Source: Tessaracoccus timonensis
GTDB taxonomy: Bacteria > Actinomycetota > Actinomycetes > Propionibacteriales > Propionibacteriaceae
Length of the DNA stretch: 64,000 nucleotides
Direction: 5' to 3'
NCBI RefSeq assembly: GCF_900343145.1
Contig: NZ_LT996886.1
Coordinates: 620,001 to 684,000, forward strand
A program made the translations under genes and the position numbers. Position 1 is the stretch's first letter. Each line of letters begins with the position of its first letter. Positions 26,558-35,609 of the stretch are shown piece by piece. The notes under the pieces are model-generated. The model searched no databases. It had not been told where the DNA came from and was given only the letters and a program-made list of their open reading frames with translations.

Positions 26558-26953
26558 TCACTCGATAACGATCTCAACCTCGAATCCTTCGCTGTTTTCG
26601 AGGAAGAGCGCGGTGTGCTCAGGCCCGCCAGCGTGTGGGTACTTGTCGGCAAACAACTCAGTCCATCCGTGGCTTGAGCACTGCCGTTGAAGTGCATCGA
26701 GAAGTGTTCGATCTTTCGCTCGGAGGGCAAGGTGATTCAGCCCAGCTCGCATGCGGTCGTGTGGGCCCGTGATAGCAGGCGACTCTTCCAGCACCACGTA
26801 TGTTCCGCTGGGGTGAGTCCACGTCCTTCCTTGTGGCCAATCTGGATCGTGCTGGGCCTGCCATCCCAGTAGGGGGAGGAGCCAATCGAAGGAAGCTGCC
26901 GACGCGTGCAGGTCGGTGGTCCACAACTCTATGTGGTGCACGGGGTTGGTCAT
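26558..26953 (-). CDS. VOC-family protein (copy in right 1-kb repeat)
   Basis: 131 residues, identical in sequence to the protein at 16197-16592. Single glyoxalase-fold unit of unknown substrate. The perfect identity shows that the duplication is recent or is kept uniform by recombination. Confidence 0.85.
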   Translation of the reverse strand: MTNPVHHIELWTTDLHASAASFDWLLPLLGWQAQHDPDWPQGRTWTHPSGTYVVLEESPAITGPHDRMRAGLNHLALRAKDRTLLDALQRQCSSHGWTELFADKYPHAGGPEHTALFLENSEGFEVEIVIE

Positions 26954-27095
26954 ATGTGGAGTCTAGGCCAGGTTGTCGAAGGCTCTCGGTTCTTACCTGG
27001 GCTCCGTCCAGCTGCTTCCCTCCACTGCTTGTTCACGCTTGATCTATCACGCTCAACGGTTTCGTCGCTCGGTCGAGCTCCGGCACGGAGAACCA

Positions 27096-27440
27096 TCAGC
27101 GCCCGCTGGCGTGCGTGCTGTTGATTCGCTCGCGGGCCAGCCGGCGACTGAGCACGTCGATCCCCTCGACGAAGGACACGGCAGCCAAGCATGCCTGATG
27201 GGCACCCCACAAGTGGGCCTTAGACGTCGGCAACATAGACAGTCTCTGCCTGGCTGAGTGCCGACTCGTGGAAAGTAGGGATTGCGGATTGCCCACTTCA
27301 CGACGAGCTCGACGTCGCGGTGGACGATGGCGCGAAGACCATCGCGCAGCGCGCAGAAGTCTTCGAACGGATCCGGCCGGTCGGGAGGAAGTCGACGAGG
27401 AAGTCGACGTCACTGTCAGCGCCAACTCCGCCACGCCATG
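27096..27440 (-). pseudogene. MntA/HepT relic with frameshifts
   Basis: 27096-27236 repeats the HepT N-terminal relic (MLPTSKAHLWGAHQACLAA). Upstream, shifted frames give DSDVDFLVDFLP, then RPDPFEDFCALRDGLRAIV, then KWAIRNPYF, which match the MntA at 13603-13911. At least one frameshift and the loss of the N-terminal residues make it non-functional. Confidence 0.65.
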
Positions 27441-27556
27441 GCACTGAACGGCGCAACGGGGTTCGAGGTGCTCGTGGGTGGGCGCGCACGTACCAAGGCT
27501 GGGGCAGCGGGCATGGCCTACTATCGTCGCATAGGGCACCGGTTTTGGAGGTACGG

Positions 27557-28966
27557 ATGGAGAGGGTTTTTTCCAGAGAAACCACGCTCGAGGACAACCG
27601 GCTCACGCTCGCACTTGCGCCCGGGCTGGAGCCTGATGGACTCAAGGCATCCCCCAGTTTCTTCCACGGCTTCGCAACCCACCCGCAGGTGCTCGCCCGC
27701 GGGCTCGTGACGCTGGCCGACATCACAGCCACCCGCTATTACAACTTCTCCCCGATGTCGGAGCGCGACCCGATCCTTTCCGCACACGGCGATCGGCTGC
27801 GGGCCGAGTGTTTCTCTGCGTGCAACGCCGTCTACGCATGCTTCGAGTTGATGGGCTCGGGTCTTGACGGCGGCGACATCGGACGCGGCACCACCAACGT
27901 CGACATCGGCCCCGCGTCCAGGGTGATGCTGTCCAATCTGCCGCGCAATGAACTTCTGCACGTCGACGTCGGCGCAGACGGGCTGCGGGCGGCGACGACG
28001 GCGACTTCCACGATTGAGCGTCCCGTGACGATGCCGCCGCGCTGGATGCGCGCGCTGGGCAACGCGGCGCAGTCACAACAAGGTTTCGTCGAAGCGTTCC
28101 GGGTGTCTGCCTCGGGTGCGCGCCAGTTCCTTTCCGGATTGCCGGCCGCGAGCGTGTCCGGGCGTTCGGCATGGCTGTCCTCGTCGCGCGGCACAGTAAA
28201 GGCCAGTGCGGTGGCGTCGCCAGGAGCAGTGCAGGTCAGCGGTCTGCAGCGGCTGAGCGCGCTGAAACGGCTGATGCCTCACGTGCAAGGACTCATTGTC
28301 CACCGCCCCGCCGACGAGCACACCGTCGGCGCGATGATCACTCTGCAGCTGCCAGACGCCCGGCTCGCCCTCGGGCTGACCGATAAAGAATGGCGCGGCT
28401 ACTCCGGCGAAGGCTCCTTGCTGACCTCACTGGCAGAACCGAACGTCACGGAGGACGCCGACCTCGTCAGCGCCATGTTGGCCTTTGAGCCGATCATCGA
28501 CGTCCCCCGGCTCGTCAAGAACACGGCGCTTCCCGGGACTCGGGTGAAGGCCGCGCTTGCTGTGCTCGCGGCCTCTGGCCGCGTGGGCTGGGACGTCAAC
28601 GACCAGGCCTACTTCCATCGTGAACTGCCCGACTCGCCTGACCGTGTCGAAAAGGACAACCCACGGTTGACTGCAGCGCGGAAGCTCGTGTCCGCCAACG
28701 CCGTGCGAAGCGCCGGCTCGGAGGCCTGGGCCGTCAAGTCGGGCAACGCCGAGTACGGCGTACGGCTCGGCCCCGACGCTTCCGTCCCCGAGAAGGGCGC
28801 CACCTGCAGCTGCACCTGGTACCTCTCACACGGCGGCGACCGTGGGCCGTGCAAGCATGTTCTCGCGGTTATGCTGACCCACAACAAGGCAGCGGCGACC
28901 CCGCGATCGTTGATTGTCCCGGAAGTAGACTCCACCAGCCCCACCGGACGACAGGGACCCGAATGA
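27557..28966 (+). CDS. SWIM zinc-finger protein
   Basis: 469 residues from ATG 27557 behind TTTGGAGG. Near the C-terminus is C417-x-C419-x12-C432-x-H434 (SCTWYLSHGGDRGPCKH), a SWIM zinc-binding motif. The rest, including FHGFATHPQVLARGLVTLAD and LFTSLAEPNVTEDADLV-like blocks (LLTSLAEPNVTEDADLVSA), has no recognised catalytic site. Its stop overlaps the next start by ATGA, so it works with the 1088-residue protein. Known: SWIM proteins of this type sit in actinobacterial operons with MoxR ATPases and VWA proteins that have been proposed as conflict systems; those partners are absent here. Confidence 0.8.
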   Translation: MERVFSRETTLEDNRLTLALAPGLEPDGLKASPSFFHGFATHPQVLARGLVTLADITATRYYNFSPMSERDPILSAHGDRLRAECFSACNAVYACFELMGSGLDGGDIGRGTTNVDIGPASRVMLSNLPRNELLHVDVGADGLRAATTATSTIERPVTMPPRWMRALGNAAQSQQGFVEAFRVSASGARQFLSGLPAASVSGRSAWLSSSRGTVKASAVASPGAVQVSGLQRLSALKRLMPHVQGLIVHRPADEHTVGAMITLQLPDARLALGLTDKEWRGYSGEGSLLTSLAEPNVTEDADLVSAMLAFEPIIDVPRLVKNTALPGTRVKAALAVLAASGRVGWDVNDQAYFHRELPDSPDRVEKDNPRLTAARKLVSANAVRSAGSEAWAVKSGNAEYGVRLGPDASVPEKGATCSCTWYLSHGGDRGPCKHVLAVMLTHNKAAATPRSLIVPEVDSTSPTGRQGPE

Positions 28967-31900
28967 AACTGAACCCGAGGCTCGATGAGGCCATTGAGAT
29001 CTTTCGTGAATTAGGTTGGGCCGAGGCTGATGTTGCCGATGCGCCAACACTGCCGCTGGGCACGAAGGAACAACAGAAGGTGGCTCTGGCTGGGCTGAGA
29101 ACCGGCGACTGGGGCGAGTACGGAAAGATCAGATCCAACGTTTACGGCTGGATCAGCGCGGTAAGCGTCAATGAAACCATGCTCGCCCTGTTTGCGTTGC
29201 GTCTCGGTGTGGATGCGAGCAGGACAGCGTCGCGGCTGTGGGAGACCGACGACGTTGTTTTGGCCAGATGTGTCGCCCAACGTGGCGAGACTTACGCCGC
29301 CAAGTTCATCGATCAGGTGTGCACCCCTCGTCTGAGGCCGTTTGAGCACTCCCTATCCGCTCATGGGGAGGCAGCCGTCCGGTTGGTGTGCGACCTCGGG
29401 CTACCCGTCCCGGAAAAAATCGACTACCTCAAAGACTGGGCAGTAGTGGCGCTTGCGGCGCTTACCGGTGACGTCGCCGAGATCGCATGGTCTGAAGATC
29501 GTGTGCTCCCGACCCTCGACGAACTGCGCCCTTCATTTGACGAGCACTGGCGGGCAGCACTGCATTCAGGCGTACCCATGACGGGGCCTTTGGGCAAGCT
29601 TCTTTCCGCTGCGACCAAGGCGGGGATGATCGAGCGTGGCTCGGGGCTGGAGCAGCTCGTCGTGTCTTTGGATGCGGCGATGCGTCCTGGTGACCGCAAA
29701 GCACTCACGTCATTGATCGTGAACGACTTCGCGATAACCGACGATGAACTGGCCGCCCGCGCCGATGCGCTGATCCCCATCCTGAGTCAAGGTGAGGCGC
29801 CGATCGTCGAGGGCTTCGGGCCTCGGCTGATCGCGCATGTAGCCGACGACATGGTGGGAGAAGTGGCTCTGGCTTGCCTGTACGTGAAGACGCAGAAGGC
29901 ACTGCGGCAGGTGCTGCAGGCCTTGAAGCAGCGGGCTTTCCCCGGCCAGGCGAGTGCTGAACTACTCTCCGAGAGACTGGGTGAACTTGCCCAGTCCCGC
30001 GACAAAGCCACGGCGAAGCTGGCCGCAGCGGTGCTGGCGAATTGGAACGTGAGCCCCACGGCTCCAAGCGAAGAACCCGAGGTCACCGGGCTGTGGCAGC
30101 CAACTCCACAGCTGTGGAGCGTCCCGAAGTTTCAGCTGGGTGAGGTCACTCCGGAGGGGTTGACCGAAGCGCTTCGAGTGTTGACATCTCGGGGTGACCT
30201 TGATGTGGTCGACTTGGACGAAGAACGATTCCTGGCGCTGGCGGTCGCCCTGGCTAACCACAGCATGGACGACACCCGAAGGGCGCTCAGTGGGATCTCG
30301 TCGGTGCCCTGGCTAGACGTCGTTCGCAAGTGGCTGGCGGGGGAACCGGCGCAGCCCCATCGGCGAGCGCGAAGCTCCTTGTGGGACATGCGTGTTGAAA
30401 GCACGTTTGATCACCTCGGACAGATCCCCTGCCTGCTGTCGCAGCCATCGCGGGTTGATCTGAGTGTCGAGTTCGACGATCTGGTTGCGTCCCTGGAAAA
30501 GTATGCGGCCGCAGACGTCCCGGTGCTGCAGGCTGACCTGGTTATGGCGCTAGCTCGCCTCGACGTGACGAAGGCAGACGCCAACGCCAGCCTGCCCGAG
30601 GTTCCGGTGAAGCTGGTAGACGGCAGGCTGCTGCTTCGAAGCGCAGCCCAAGTGATCATGTCCTACCTGAAGAGACCATTCGTCGATATGGAGGCGCCTT
30701 TTGCCTCGTCAGACCGCAATGACAGCTTGACCTGGCCCAAGTCGTTGGTCGGGTTGGACCGCAAGATGAGCGTCAATAACTGTATCGGGTGCTACTTCGG
30801 GGTTTTCCCCAACTGGGGTGACGCCCTGAATATCCACTTTGATCGACGACACTTCCCGGACGAGACGTCGGCCATGGCTCGGCAGTTAGCTCGCAGCGCC
30901 AAGCCACTTGGGCCGGGAGGTGCGGTGAATTTGCTGGCGGTGCACTGCCAAGGTCGTCCGGAGCATGCCACCGAGTCAGCGTTGGCGCTACAAGAAGCCT
31001 GGGAGCGCGGGCTGTTAGTGCCCGGCGTTGCCAACATCGACTACCTCGACTGGGGTGCTCAGCTGAGCAACATCGCATCATTTGTCGAGTCGTTACGCGA
31101 CGCTGCGGATCGCGGCATGTTGTCGGTTGTCTGGCCGGTGTTGGACGACGTGCTCGTCGCCTCTCTCAAAGCCCCGCGGATGTTGGCAGGCACCGCCGAG
31201 GCAGCTCACGCGATGCAGGACTACGTCGGCGAGGTGCTGGCTGCGGTCACCTCGGGTGTTGCACCGGCGTCAGCGTTGGAGGTGCCGGGGGTGCGCGCGT
31301 TGGCGGCTCGGAGCGGGTCGTCGAAGGCGGTTGTCGCCGCCAAGGCCGTCGTCGGGCAGTTGCCCGACCGGCAGGTGGAACCTCCGCAGCCTGCTACGCC
31401 TGCGCTCGACGTAGCGCGGTTCGAACGGATCTGGCCGGCAGCAGCCGGGACCAAACCGAACATCCCGGATGGGGTGACGTACTCGTTACCTGGATCGAGT
31501 TCGAACACAAAACAGACGCACCTGCACCTCGACATGGTTGTGCCCGGCTACCCGGCGACTGTGTTCGAGATTGATAGGCCGACCAGATGGCTCTACGACA
31601 TCGCGAAGGAGGGCCAGGCCATCTCCAGGCGTGTAAGCCAGGACGAGCCGAAAGGCAAGGAAAGCTGGCTTCATTGGGACGGCAAAGCCCTGGTCGCCGA
31701 CCGTTTCAGGAACTGGCGCGAGAGTACGAACCGCCCATTGAGCGGAGCTGCAACCGAGCTTTCCGACGCGCTGGTTGCGGTAGTGATCGCCTATCTGGCG
31801 GTGCGCGCCGAGGACGTCCATGTGAAGACGAGACTGGTACAGGAACTGGCCGAGAAGAGGGCGTACGGCTCCGCTGCTGTGAAGGCCGCCGTGATCGGGC

Positions 31901-32229
31901 TGCTGCCGTACCACGAGGTGTGGAGCCCGGCACGAGTGGTGCACGTCCTCGAGGAGCAGCCCGAATTGCTGCCGTTCTTGTGGCCAACGTTGAGCGAACC
32001 CCTGCGGTTTGCCGGGGACCAGGACACGCTACCGAAGTGGGCAAACCGCGTCCTCGACGTCGTGACGCTGCACGCCGAGATCCTGCTTGAAGCCACCCGC
32101 CGAGAGTACGTCCCGGCTGACGCGTGGGACGGCATCGGTGCGTTGGCGGCGAAGAAGGGTTCGTCCGCGGCGGTGAAGAAGGCCCGGGCGCTGGCCACAG
32201 ACTTCGGCGCAGCCAAGTCCCTGAGCTGA
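28963..32229 (+). CDS. Large protein of unknown function coupled to the SWIM protein
   Basis: 1088 residues from ATG 28963 (MKLNPRLDEAIEIFRELGWA). No signal peptide, membrane span, P-loop or nuclease motif was seen. Long stretches of alternating amphipathic helices (for example FGPRLIAHVADDMVGEVALA, LGELAQSRDKATAKLAAAVL) suggest an alpha-solenoid of HEAT type. A conserved-looking C-terminal part (HLHLDMVVPGYPATVFEIDR) follows a low-complexity hinge. Translational coupling to the SWIM gene implies a complex or a shared pathway. DUF6493-like identity is possible but not shown. Confidence 0.7.
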   Translation: MKLNPRLDEAIEIFRELGWAEADVADAPTLPLGTKEQQKVALAGLRTGDWGEYGKIRSNVYGWISAVSVNETMLALFALRLGVDASRTASRLWETDDVVLARCVAQRGETYAAKFIDQVCTPRLRPFEHSLSAHGEAAVRLVCDLGLPVPEKIDYLKDWAVVALAALTGDVAEIAWSEDRVLPTLDELRPSFDEHWRAALHSGVPMTGPLGKLLSAATKAGMIERGSGLEQLVVSLDAAMRPGDRKALTSLIVNDFAITDDELAARADALIPILSQGEAPIVEGFGPRLIAHVADDMVGEVALACLYVKTQKALRQVLQALKQRAFPGQASAELLSERLGELAQSRDKATAKLAAAVLANWNVSPTAPSEEPEVTGLWQPTPQLWSVPKFQLGEVTPEGLTEALRVLTSRGDLDVVDLDEERFLALAVALANHSMDDTRRALSGISSVPWLDVVRKWLAGEPAQPHRRARSSLWDMRVESTFDHLGQIPCLLSQPSRVDLSVEFDDLVASLEKYAAADVPVLQADLVMALARLDVTKADANASLPEVPVKLVDGRLLLRSAAQVIMSYLKRPFVDMEAPFASSDRNDSLTWPKSLVGLDRKMSVNNCIGCYFGVFPNWGDALNIHFDRRHFPDETSAMARQLARSAKPLGPGGAVNLLAVHCQGRPEHATESALALQEAWERGLLVPGVANIDYLDWGAQLSNIASFVESLRDAADRGMLSVVWPVLDDVLVASLKAPRMLAGTAEAAHAMQDYVGEVLAAVTSGVAPASALEVPGVRALAARSGSSKAVVAAKAVVGQLPDRQVEPPQPATPALDVARFERIWPAAAGTKPNIPDGVTYSLPGSSSNTKQTHLHLDMVVPGYPATVFEIDRPTRWLYDIAKEGQAISRRVSQDEPKGKESWLHWDGKALVADRFRNWRESTNRPLSGAATELSDALVAVVIAYLAVRAEDVHVKTRLVQELAEKRAYGSAAVKAAVIGLLPYHEVWSPARVVHVLEEQPELLPFLWPTLSEPLRFAGDQDTLPKWANRVLDVVTLHAEILLEATRREYVPADAWDGIGALAAKKGSSAAVKKARALATDFGAAKSLS

Positions 32230-32327
32230 CTGAAAACTCCCACGAGGCGACCACCGAGGAGGTCGAATGCCTCTCGACGCGACGACGAGGCGGCTCACGC
32301 GGGCGGCAAGAACGTAGGGTGGGCTGC

Positions 32328-32771
32328 ATGAACGACCTGACCATCGCACCCGGCCCGGGGATCCCCGGCGGTGTAGTTATCGCAGCCGCCGATCTGACGG
32401 AGCAGTTCGCGAAGTCGTCGGGGCCGGGTGGCCAGGGCGTCAACACGACGGACAGCAAGGTACAGCTTTCCATCAATATCGCCACGTGCGCATCGCTCTC
32501 CGACGCCCAGCGTCGCCGCGTCCTCCGCAACCTTGAGCACCTCCTGGACGGCACCGTCCTTACCTTGTCTGCGTCGACCCAACGGTCGCAGGTCCGCAAC
32601 CGCGCCGAGGCACGTCGCCGCATGGCTGCCCTGTTGCGCGAGGCGCTCGCCCCGCCTCCTCCCCCGCGGCGCAGGACAACGCCGACGCAGGGCTCGGTGC
32701 GACGCCGTCTTGAAGCGAAGAAACGGCGCTCGGAGCTGAAGTCGACGAGACGGCGTCCTCAGATTCCCTAG
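32328..32771 (+). CDS. arfB: Alternative ribosome-rescue factor / peptidyl-tRNA hydrolase ArfB
   Basis: 147 residues from ATG 32328. GGQ at 34-36 within SSGPGGQGVNTTDSKVQL is the release-factor catalytic motif. The basic C-terminal tail (RRRLEAKKRRSELKSTRRRP) is the part that enters the empty mRNA channel of stalled ribosomes. No codon-recognition domain, as expected. Ordinary housekeeping gene. Confidence 0.92.
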   Translation: MNDLTIAPGPGIPGGVVIAAADLTEQFAKSSGPGGQGVNTTDSKVQLSINIATCASLSDAQRRRVLRNLEHLLDGTVLTLSASTQRSQVRNRAEARRRMAALLREALAPPPPPRRRTTPTQGSVRRRLEAKKRRSELKSTRRRPQIP

Positions 32772-32786
32772 TTCGTTCCTAAGCCG

Positions 32787-33270
32787 ATGCGTAAGGATGA
32801 GACGTTCTTCCAACTCGTGTTGGCTCGGCTAGTGGAGCCGACCTCGAAGCTGAACAGCCTGCACGTGATCGAAGCACTCGGCCTCCAACCCGTGCACCTG
32901 TCGACGGTGAAACGAGCCCTGCAGCGCTGCGCCAGCAAGGATTACCGAGAACAGCTCGCAGCAGCGAGCTTCACACATGTGCGGAAGCAGCCCTGCCGGG
33001 ACGCTTCGCTGTTGTTGTATGACGTGACCACGCTGTATTTCGAGGCGGAGAAGGAAATCGATGCCGCCGGGCTGCGGTTCATCGTCGGCTCCCGGGCCAC
33101 GAAGGCACCCCATGATCTGGCAATACTCCCCCAAGCGCGCGGTCCGTGATGGGCAAACACTCACCGTGCAAGAACACCGCACCATCGACACCATCGAGGG
33201 CCGCTCACATCACTCGGGCACTAAAGTTGTGCAACTCGGGTCGGAGGATCGCTGGTCAAACGGGCATGCG
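32787..33270 (+). pseudogene. IS1634-type transposase fragment
   Basis: MRKDETFFQLVLARLVEPTS, then SLLLYDVTTLYFEAE and GLRFIVGSRATKAPHDLA match the N-terminal half and the first DDE region of IS1634-group (IS4-like) transposases. It leaves frame after about 33100 (DGQTL and EHRTIDTIEGR lie in another frame) and the C-terminal catalytic part is missing. Dead element. Confidence 0.7.
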
Positions 33271-33273
33271 GCG

Positions 33274-34305
33274 TCAAGGATTCGACGACGCGTTCGCCGG
33301 CTCCCAGCCGAGTTCGGGCGCAACGTACTTCGCGAACGATTCGAGCACGTGCAGGTTGTACTGGGTGCCGACCTGGTTGGGAATCGTCAACATGAGCGTG
33401 TCCGCCGACATCACCGCCGCGTCCGCCCGCAACTGCTCGACGAGCTTGTCCGGCTCGTCCGCGTAGATACGGCCAAACGTCGACGTGTAGCCGTCAATGA
33501 CACCCACCTGGTCACGGTCCTGGCCGCCCCTGCCGAAGTAACGACGGTCGAGGTCGCTCACGATCGGGAACACCGAACGGCTGACCGACACGCGCGGCTC
33601 CCATCCGTGCCCGGCCTCGGCCCAAGCGTCGCGGTACTGCTGGATCTGCTCGGCCTGCAGGTCGCCCAGGCTCGCGCCGGTCGCCTCGGTGAGCAGCGTC
33701 GAGCTCATGAGGTTGACCCCCTGCTGCGCACTCCACACGGCAGTGTCCCGGCTTCCGGCACCCCACCAGATGCGACGATCCAAGCCCGGCGAATGCGGCT
33801 GGATGCCGAGCCGGCTACCGACGGGGAACTGCTTCGGATCGGCATCGACCACCTTTTCGCCGCGGATCGCCGCCATGAACAGCGGGAACTTCTCGCGCGC
33901 GATGTCCGCCCCGCGCGGGTCGGTCGAGCCGGTGTAGCCGAATGCCTCCCAGCCACGATCGGCGGGCTCCGGCGACCCGCGACTCACGCCCAGGGCGACG
34001 CGCCCGTCGGCGATGAGATCGAGTGCGGCAGCCTCCTCGGCCAGGTAGAGCGGATTCTCGTAGCGCAGGTCGATCACGCCGGTGCCGACCTCGATGTGCC
34101 TCGTTCGCGCCGCGATCGCCGAGAGCAGCGGCATCGGCGAGGCCGCCTGCCGGGCGAAGTGGTGCACCCGGAAGTAGGCGCCGTTGACACCCAGCTCGTC
34201 GGCGGCGACGGATAACTCGATGGCGCTGTGCAACGACGCTCGAGCGTCGAACGGGTCACCTTCCGGGCCGTGATGACCAAAGCTCAGGAATCCAAAGCGC
34301 TTCAT
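33274..34305 (-). CDS. Luciferase-like (LLM) flavin-dependent monooxygenase
   Basis: 343 residues from ATG 34303-34305 behind TAGGAGG. MKRFGFLSFGHHGPEGDPFD, ISAIAARTRHIEVGTGVIDL-like (LLSAIAARTRHIEVGTGVID), and GRVALGVSRGSPEPADRGW mark the F420/FMN-dependent TIM-barrel family. RRIWWGAGSRDTAVWSAQQG is the C-terminal flavin-contact loop. Substrate unknown. A close paralogue at 47718-48445 has lost its 5' half. Confidence 0.88.
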   Translation of the reverse strand: MKRFGFLSFGHHGPEGDPFDARASLHSAIELSVAADELGVNGAYFRVHHFARQAASPMPLLSAIAARTRHIEVGTGVIDLRYENPLYLAEEAAALDLIADGRVALGVSRGSPEPADRGWEAFGYTGSTDPRGADIAREKFPLFMAAIRGEKVVDADPKQFPVGSRLGIQPHSPGLDRRIWWGAGSRDTAVWSAQQGVNLMSSTLLTEATGASLGDLQAEQIQQYRDAWAEAGHGWEPRVSVSRSVFPIVSDLDRRYFGRGGQDRDQVGVIDGYTSTFGRIYADEPDKLVEQLRADAAVMSADTLMLTIPNQVGTQYNLHVLESFAKYVAPELGWEPANASSNP

Positions 34306-34397
34306 GATCCTCCTAGTTGAATGATCAACAGTATAGCGAGTACTCCTCACCAGACCGCACAGCGTTCCGCAACCGAATGACTGTTTGGCCCGCGCTG

Positions 34398-34687
34398 TCA
34401 ATCGGTGACAACGTGCCCCTCCAGCGCCTCGGCAAGCTGCACTGACCACGGAGGTGAGGTACGTGAGGGTTGGCGGGTTGGCTGGGCAAGGGTGCAGATA
34501 CCGCTCGAGTGCCTTCAAGACCGCATTCGATGAGGACATCAGCCACAAGCACACTCGCCCGTTTCGGCCACAAACCAACGGCAAGGTCGAACAATTCAAC
34601 CGCACCATGCTCGAGGAGTGCGCCTACGCTCGCACCTACACATCAGAAGCCGAACGCGTAGCCGACCTCCCCGGGCAGAACATCTAG
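34398..34687. pseudogene. HepT C-terminal relic (minus) and IS481-type transposase fragment (plus)
   Basis: 34398-34442 on the minus strand reads VQLAEALEGHVVTD and stop, like the end of the HepT at 52563. 34460-34687 on the plus strand reads RSSAFKTAFDEDISHKHTRP then FRPQTNGKVEQFNRTMLEE, the last DDE block of an IS481-group transposase, with no start and no N-terminus. Both are decayed. Together they fill the gap between the monooxygenase and the hydrolase. Confidence 0.6.
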
Positions 34688-34707
34688 ACGTTGAACCGGA
34701 ACTCCAC
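34683..34707 (-). repeat. ychF-3'-end-like repeat
   Basis: Plus strand CTAGACGTTGAACCGGAACTCCACC; the minus strand ends V-E-F-R-F-N-V-stop in one frame. It is preceded on the minus strand by GGTTCTCAGTGCCGGAGCTC, which also occurs near 16730 and, changed, near 40820. Confidence 0.8.
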
Positions 34708-34729
34708 CGAGCTCCGGCACTGAGAACCA

Positions 34730-35554
34730 TCAGCGCCCGTGGGCGTGCGTGGCATCGATCCGCTGGCGGTCCAGCCAGCGCCTGAGCACGTCGATCCACA
34801 TATCGAAGGCATCGAGGTGCGCGTCATGGCTACCGCCATCGAGATCAATCCTGTCTGTCTGGGGCCTGCACCGGATCAATGCGTCCCGATCGTCGTTGCC
34901 GAACATCCCATGCTTCGCGAACACCGCGAGTGTCGGGACCGACAGAGCCTCCCACTCGTCCCAGCGGGGCTCGTGCACCGCCTCGATCACGCGCTGCATG
35001 ACGGCGGCGTCGAAGCGCGGGACGAGGCCATGATCCGTCAGTTCGAAGTCCGCCACCCAGGCATCGACGATCGCGTCCCCGCCGAGGAACTCTCTCGCCG
35101 CGGCCTCGTCCCCGAACGGCACTGGCCACGACGCGAAATACCTGCCGAGCTGTGCGGCCTCGCCCGGATCATCGCTGCCCTTCACATGCCCTTCCAGCAT
35201 CACGAGCCCTCTAACCAGGTCTGGTCGCGCCACCGCGACGAGGAACGCGGTACGGGCTCCCATCGACTGCCCGACGAGCACCGCGCGCTGCCCCGGGACG
35301 AGCTCCTCGAGCACTGCGACGACGTCTCCGACGAAGGCATCGCGCGACAAGTCATTGGGAAGCCGTGTACTCGCACCGTGCCCCCGCTGGCCCACGAGTA
35401 GCACCCGATAGCCCGGTAACGCATGCGCCGTTCGCAGCAGCTCGCGCGAGCTCCCCGCGAGACCGTGCAGCAGTACGACGACGGGGCCATCGCCACCGAG
35501 GTCAGTGACCGCGATCGAGACACCGTCGGGGCGTAGCACCGTGCGGTTGGTCAT
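34730..35554 (-). CDS. Alpha/beta-hydrolase
   Basis: 274 residues from ATG 35552-35554 behind GGAGG. VVVLLHGLAGSSRELLRTA is the oxyanion region, GQSMGARTAFL the nucleophile elbow (Ser), and GGSHDAHLDAF supplies the catalytic histidine, so the triad looks complete. Substrate unknown. A deleted relative lies at 39460-39585, where it is coupled to a HigA gene. Together with the downstream repeat at 34683 it looks like a cassette passenger. Confidence 0.85.
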   Translation of the reverse strand: MTNRTVLRPDGVSIAVTDLGGDGPVVVLLHGLAGSSRELLRTAHALPGYRVLLVGQRGHGASTRLPNDLSRDAFVGDVVAVLEELVPGQRAVLVGQSMGARTAFLVAVARPDLVRGLVMLEGHVKGSDDPGEAAQLGRYFASWPVPFGDEAAAREFLGGDAIVDAWVADFELTDHGLVPRFDAAVMQRVIEAVHEPRWDEWEALSVPTLAVFAKHGMFGNDDRDALIRCRPQTDRIDLDGGSHDAHLDAFDMWIDVLRRWLDRQRIDATHAHGR

Positions 35555-35609
35555 GGCACCTCCAGTAGCTTGATCTCGGCAGATGTGCCGCACATGGCCT
35601 TCCCAGCGA

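Larger units (their letters stand above)
26248..27257. repeat. 1-kb direct repeat, right copy
   Basis: Second copy of 15887-16896, same orientation, differing at only a few positions (for example TGTACC for TGCACT near the left end). It closes the defence block on its right. Confidence 0.95.

Noticed and set aside
15887-27257. The 1-kb repeats as a composite transposon
   Set aside because: The repeats contain a VOC gene and toxin-antitoxin relics but no transposase and no terminal inverted repeats, so they are described only as long direct repeats.
33061-34215. 384-codon open frame opposite the luciferase-like monooxygenase
   Set aside because: Antisense shadow; the monooxygenase frame has clear family motifs and a strong ribosome binding site.
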